DNA from: Pachysolen tannophilus NRRL Y-2460 | Taxonomy: Eukaryota > Ascomycota > Pichiomycetes > Alaninales > Pachysolenaceae | Reading direction: 5' to 3' | NCBI GenBank assembly: GCA_001661245.1 | Contig: KV454016.1 | Span: 606,648-670,647 of the forward strand | DNA length: 64,000 bases | Part shown: positions 62,637 to 64,000 of the stretch, piece by piece | How positions within the stretch are numbered: the first letter of the stretch is position 1 | Layout: each line of letters opens with the position of its first letter | The notes under the pieces: model-generated | Database searches by the model: none | What the model was told of the DNA's origin: nothing | What the model saw: only the letters and a program-made list of their open reading frames with translations | Made by a program: the position numbers and the translations under genes

Positions 62637-64000
62637 TTATATCTTTGGGGAACCTGGATTAGTCAAGACCTTCTTTGGTCTAGTGATTGGCCACTGGTAT
62701 ACATCATCGGATTCAAAAACATATCCATGTTTTTGTAAGAAAGCACTTAAATTTTTTGGACCTCTTGAACCATATGGATATTTCTCTGGGACTGGTGCAT
62801 TGTCACTTTCTAAGTAATTCAATAATGGTGTGAATAATGCCCATGAAACTTCCAATTCATCACTTCTAACGAAATTAGAATGATTACTATGTAATACATC
62901 CATGATTAAAGATTCATAAGCTTCTGGTAAATAAAAATCTTTATAACGATTACTATAAGTCAAATCCAATTCAGTTAAAGTAGTAGAAGTACTAACACCT
63001 GGTAATTTGGCATTAAGTTTCATATAAATTGCTTCATTTGGTTGAACTCTAATAACCAATTCATTTCTACTAATATTATGAAACATACCACTAGGAACCA
63101 GTTTAAATTGAATACGTATTTCTACTTTACCCTCATTTAAAGCTTTACCAGCTCTCAAGACAATTGGAACACCAGACCATCTTTCATTTTCAATTTCACA
63201 ACCAATGGCAGCATAAGTTACACATTTGGAATTAGGATTAACAGTTTCATCATCAACATATGCTGGTTTAGAACCATCTTCTGATTTTGTATATTGACCA
63301 ACCAAGATATCTTGATTATTTAATGGTTTAAAAGCTTTTAAAACTTTAACTTTTTCATCTCTAATATCTTCAGCATCAAAACTAACAGGTCTTTCCATAG
63401 TTAATATTGTTAAAACTTGTAACAAATGATTTTGCATAACATCACGAATTATACCAATATCATCAAAATATTGACCTCTACCTTCAGTACCAAATGGTTC
63501 TTTAAAAGAAATTTGTACTGAACTAATATGATCTTTATTCCATTGAGAATTTAAAAATTCATTACCAAATCTTAAAACTAATAAATTCTTAACCATATCT
63601 TTACCTAAATAATGGTCAATTCTAAATAATTCCTCCTCTTTCCATATTGGAGCTAATGATTGTGTCAAAGCTTTTGCAGATTCTAAATCATGACCAAATG
63701 GTTTCTCAATAACAATTCTAGCCAAACCTTTTGATTCTGGATGAACATTTTTTTTCAAATTTGTTGCAACAACAGTGAATACTGAAGGTGGTAAAGCCAA
63801 ATAAAATAATCTATGAGATTCTTTAACATTTCTTGAAGTTTCAAATTTTTCAATTTGATTTCTTAATTCAATGTATCCATCATCTTTATCATAAGGTGCA
63901 GAAACATAAGAACATAATTCTAAAAATTTTGAACATTTTTCCTTATCCAGTTCATTTGGTAATTTAAAATAACCTGATATTCTTTCTTTAAATTGAGAAT
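62637..64000 (-). CDS. ZWF1: Zwf1, glucose-6-phosphate dehydrogenase, C-terminal part (runs off the window)
   Basis: The frame is open to the right edge of the window; at least 454 residues are present and the N-terminus with the NADP-binding fold lies beyond 64000. The visible part carries HRLFYLALPPSVF, EKPFGHDLESAK, the catalytic RIDHYLGKDMVKNLLVLRFGN, GTEGRGQYFDDIGIIRDVMQNHLLQ, ERPVSFDAEDIRDEKVKVL and a C-terminal YPYGSRGPK. The enzyme makes 6-phosphogluconolactone and NADPH, the first step of the oxidative pentose phosphate path. Similarity to S. cerevisiae Zwf1 is high along the whole length. The CTG codon at 63099-63101 falls where S. cerevisiae has Ala. Confidence 0.97.
   Translation of the reverse strand, partial: SQFKERISGYFKLPNELDKEKCSKFLELCSYVSAPYDKDDGYIELRNQIEKFETSRNVKESHRLFYLALPPSVFTVVATNLKKNVHPESKGLARIVIEKPFGHDLESAKALTQSLAPIWKEEELFRIDHYLGKDMVKNLLVLRFGNEFLNSQWNKDHISSVQISFKEPFGTEGRGQYFDDIGIIRDVMQNHLLQVLTILTMERPVSFDAEDIRDEKVKVLKAFKPLNNQDILVGQYTKSEDGSKPAYVDDETVNPNSKCVTYAAIGCEIENERWSGVPIVLRAGKALNEGKVEIRIQFKLVPSGMFHNISRNELVIRVQPNEAIYMKLNAKLPGVSTSTTLTELDLTYSNRYKDFYLPEAYESLIMDVLHSNHSNFVRSDELEVSWALFTPLLNYLESDNAPVPEKYPYGSRGPKNLSAFLQKHGYVFESDDVYQWPITRPKKVLTNPGSPKI

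Noticed and set aside
1-64000. Transposons, LTR elements or CRISPR-like arrays
   Set aside because: No reverse transcriptase, integrase or transposase frame, no terminal repeats with target duplications, and no spaced repeat array were seen; CRISPR is not expected in a yeast.

Overview
The window looks like draft nuclear DNA from an ascomycete budding yeast (Saccharomycotina). It is very AT-rich and full of A/T homopolymers. Genes are compact, many proteins carry Asn-, Ser- or Gln-rich low-complexity inserts, and introns are short with GTAAGT/GTATGT donors and ACTAAC branch points. Most proteins match yeast families such as Arx1, Dmc1, Tms1, Bur6, Rax2, Rpc40, Utp22, Tfc3, Dss1, Atg2, Gdh2, B-type cyclin and Zwf1. 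I cannot name the species. A few CTG codons fall where Leu would be odd (in RPC40 and ZWF1), so a CUG-reassigned lineage is possible but unproven.

Layout. 1-7.4 kb: repeat-rich start, ARX1 (-), tRNA-Ser(AGA) (-), an SCOC/Slo1-like gene (+), an unrecognised spliced gene (+) and an ARP10-like gene (-). 7.4-10.1 kb: a 2.7-kb gene-free desert. 10.1-11.9 kb: two halves of one Gis2/CNBP-like zinc-knuckle gene facing each other, which I read as a 1.1-kb inversion, natural or an assembly error. 12.2-13.9 kb: DMC1 with eight introns. 14-26.5 kb, all plus strand: TMS1, BUR6, a D-ribulokinase-like FGGY kinase, RAX2 and RPC40. 26.6-37.9 kb, all minus: a Dsc4/Vld1-like gene, UTP22, TFC3, MRPL9 and MRPL6. 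38.3-41.5 kb: DSS1 (+). 41.8-53 kb, minus: PTH2, a DNAJC8/Spf31-like J-protein, a Zn2Cys6 regulator with a 25-nt exon, and ATG2. 53-55.7 kb: a long promoter interval holding a 568-bp gap flanked by a false-looking duplication. 55.7-64 kb: GDH2 (+), a small membrane protein (-), a CLB2-type cyclin (-), a GC-rich inverted-repeat cluster, and ZWF1 (-), which runs off the right edge.

Functional links. Several genes serve ribosome production: ARX1 (60S export), UTP22 (90S pre-ribosome), RPC40 (Pol I/III), TFC3 (TFIIIC). A perfect TGAAAAATTTT (RRPE) lies before RPC40, and weaker A/T elements lie before UTP22 and ARX1. MRPL9, MRPL6 and DSS1 form a small block for mitochondrial gene expression. The rest are ordinary housekeeping or meiotic genes. 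I saw no transposon, LTR element or CRISPR-like array.

Some open frames in this window begin only at TTG or GTG when read naively. Where this happened I moved the start to the first in-frame ATG or to an upstream exon, and say so in the entry.
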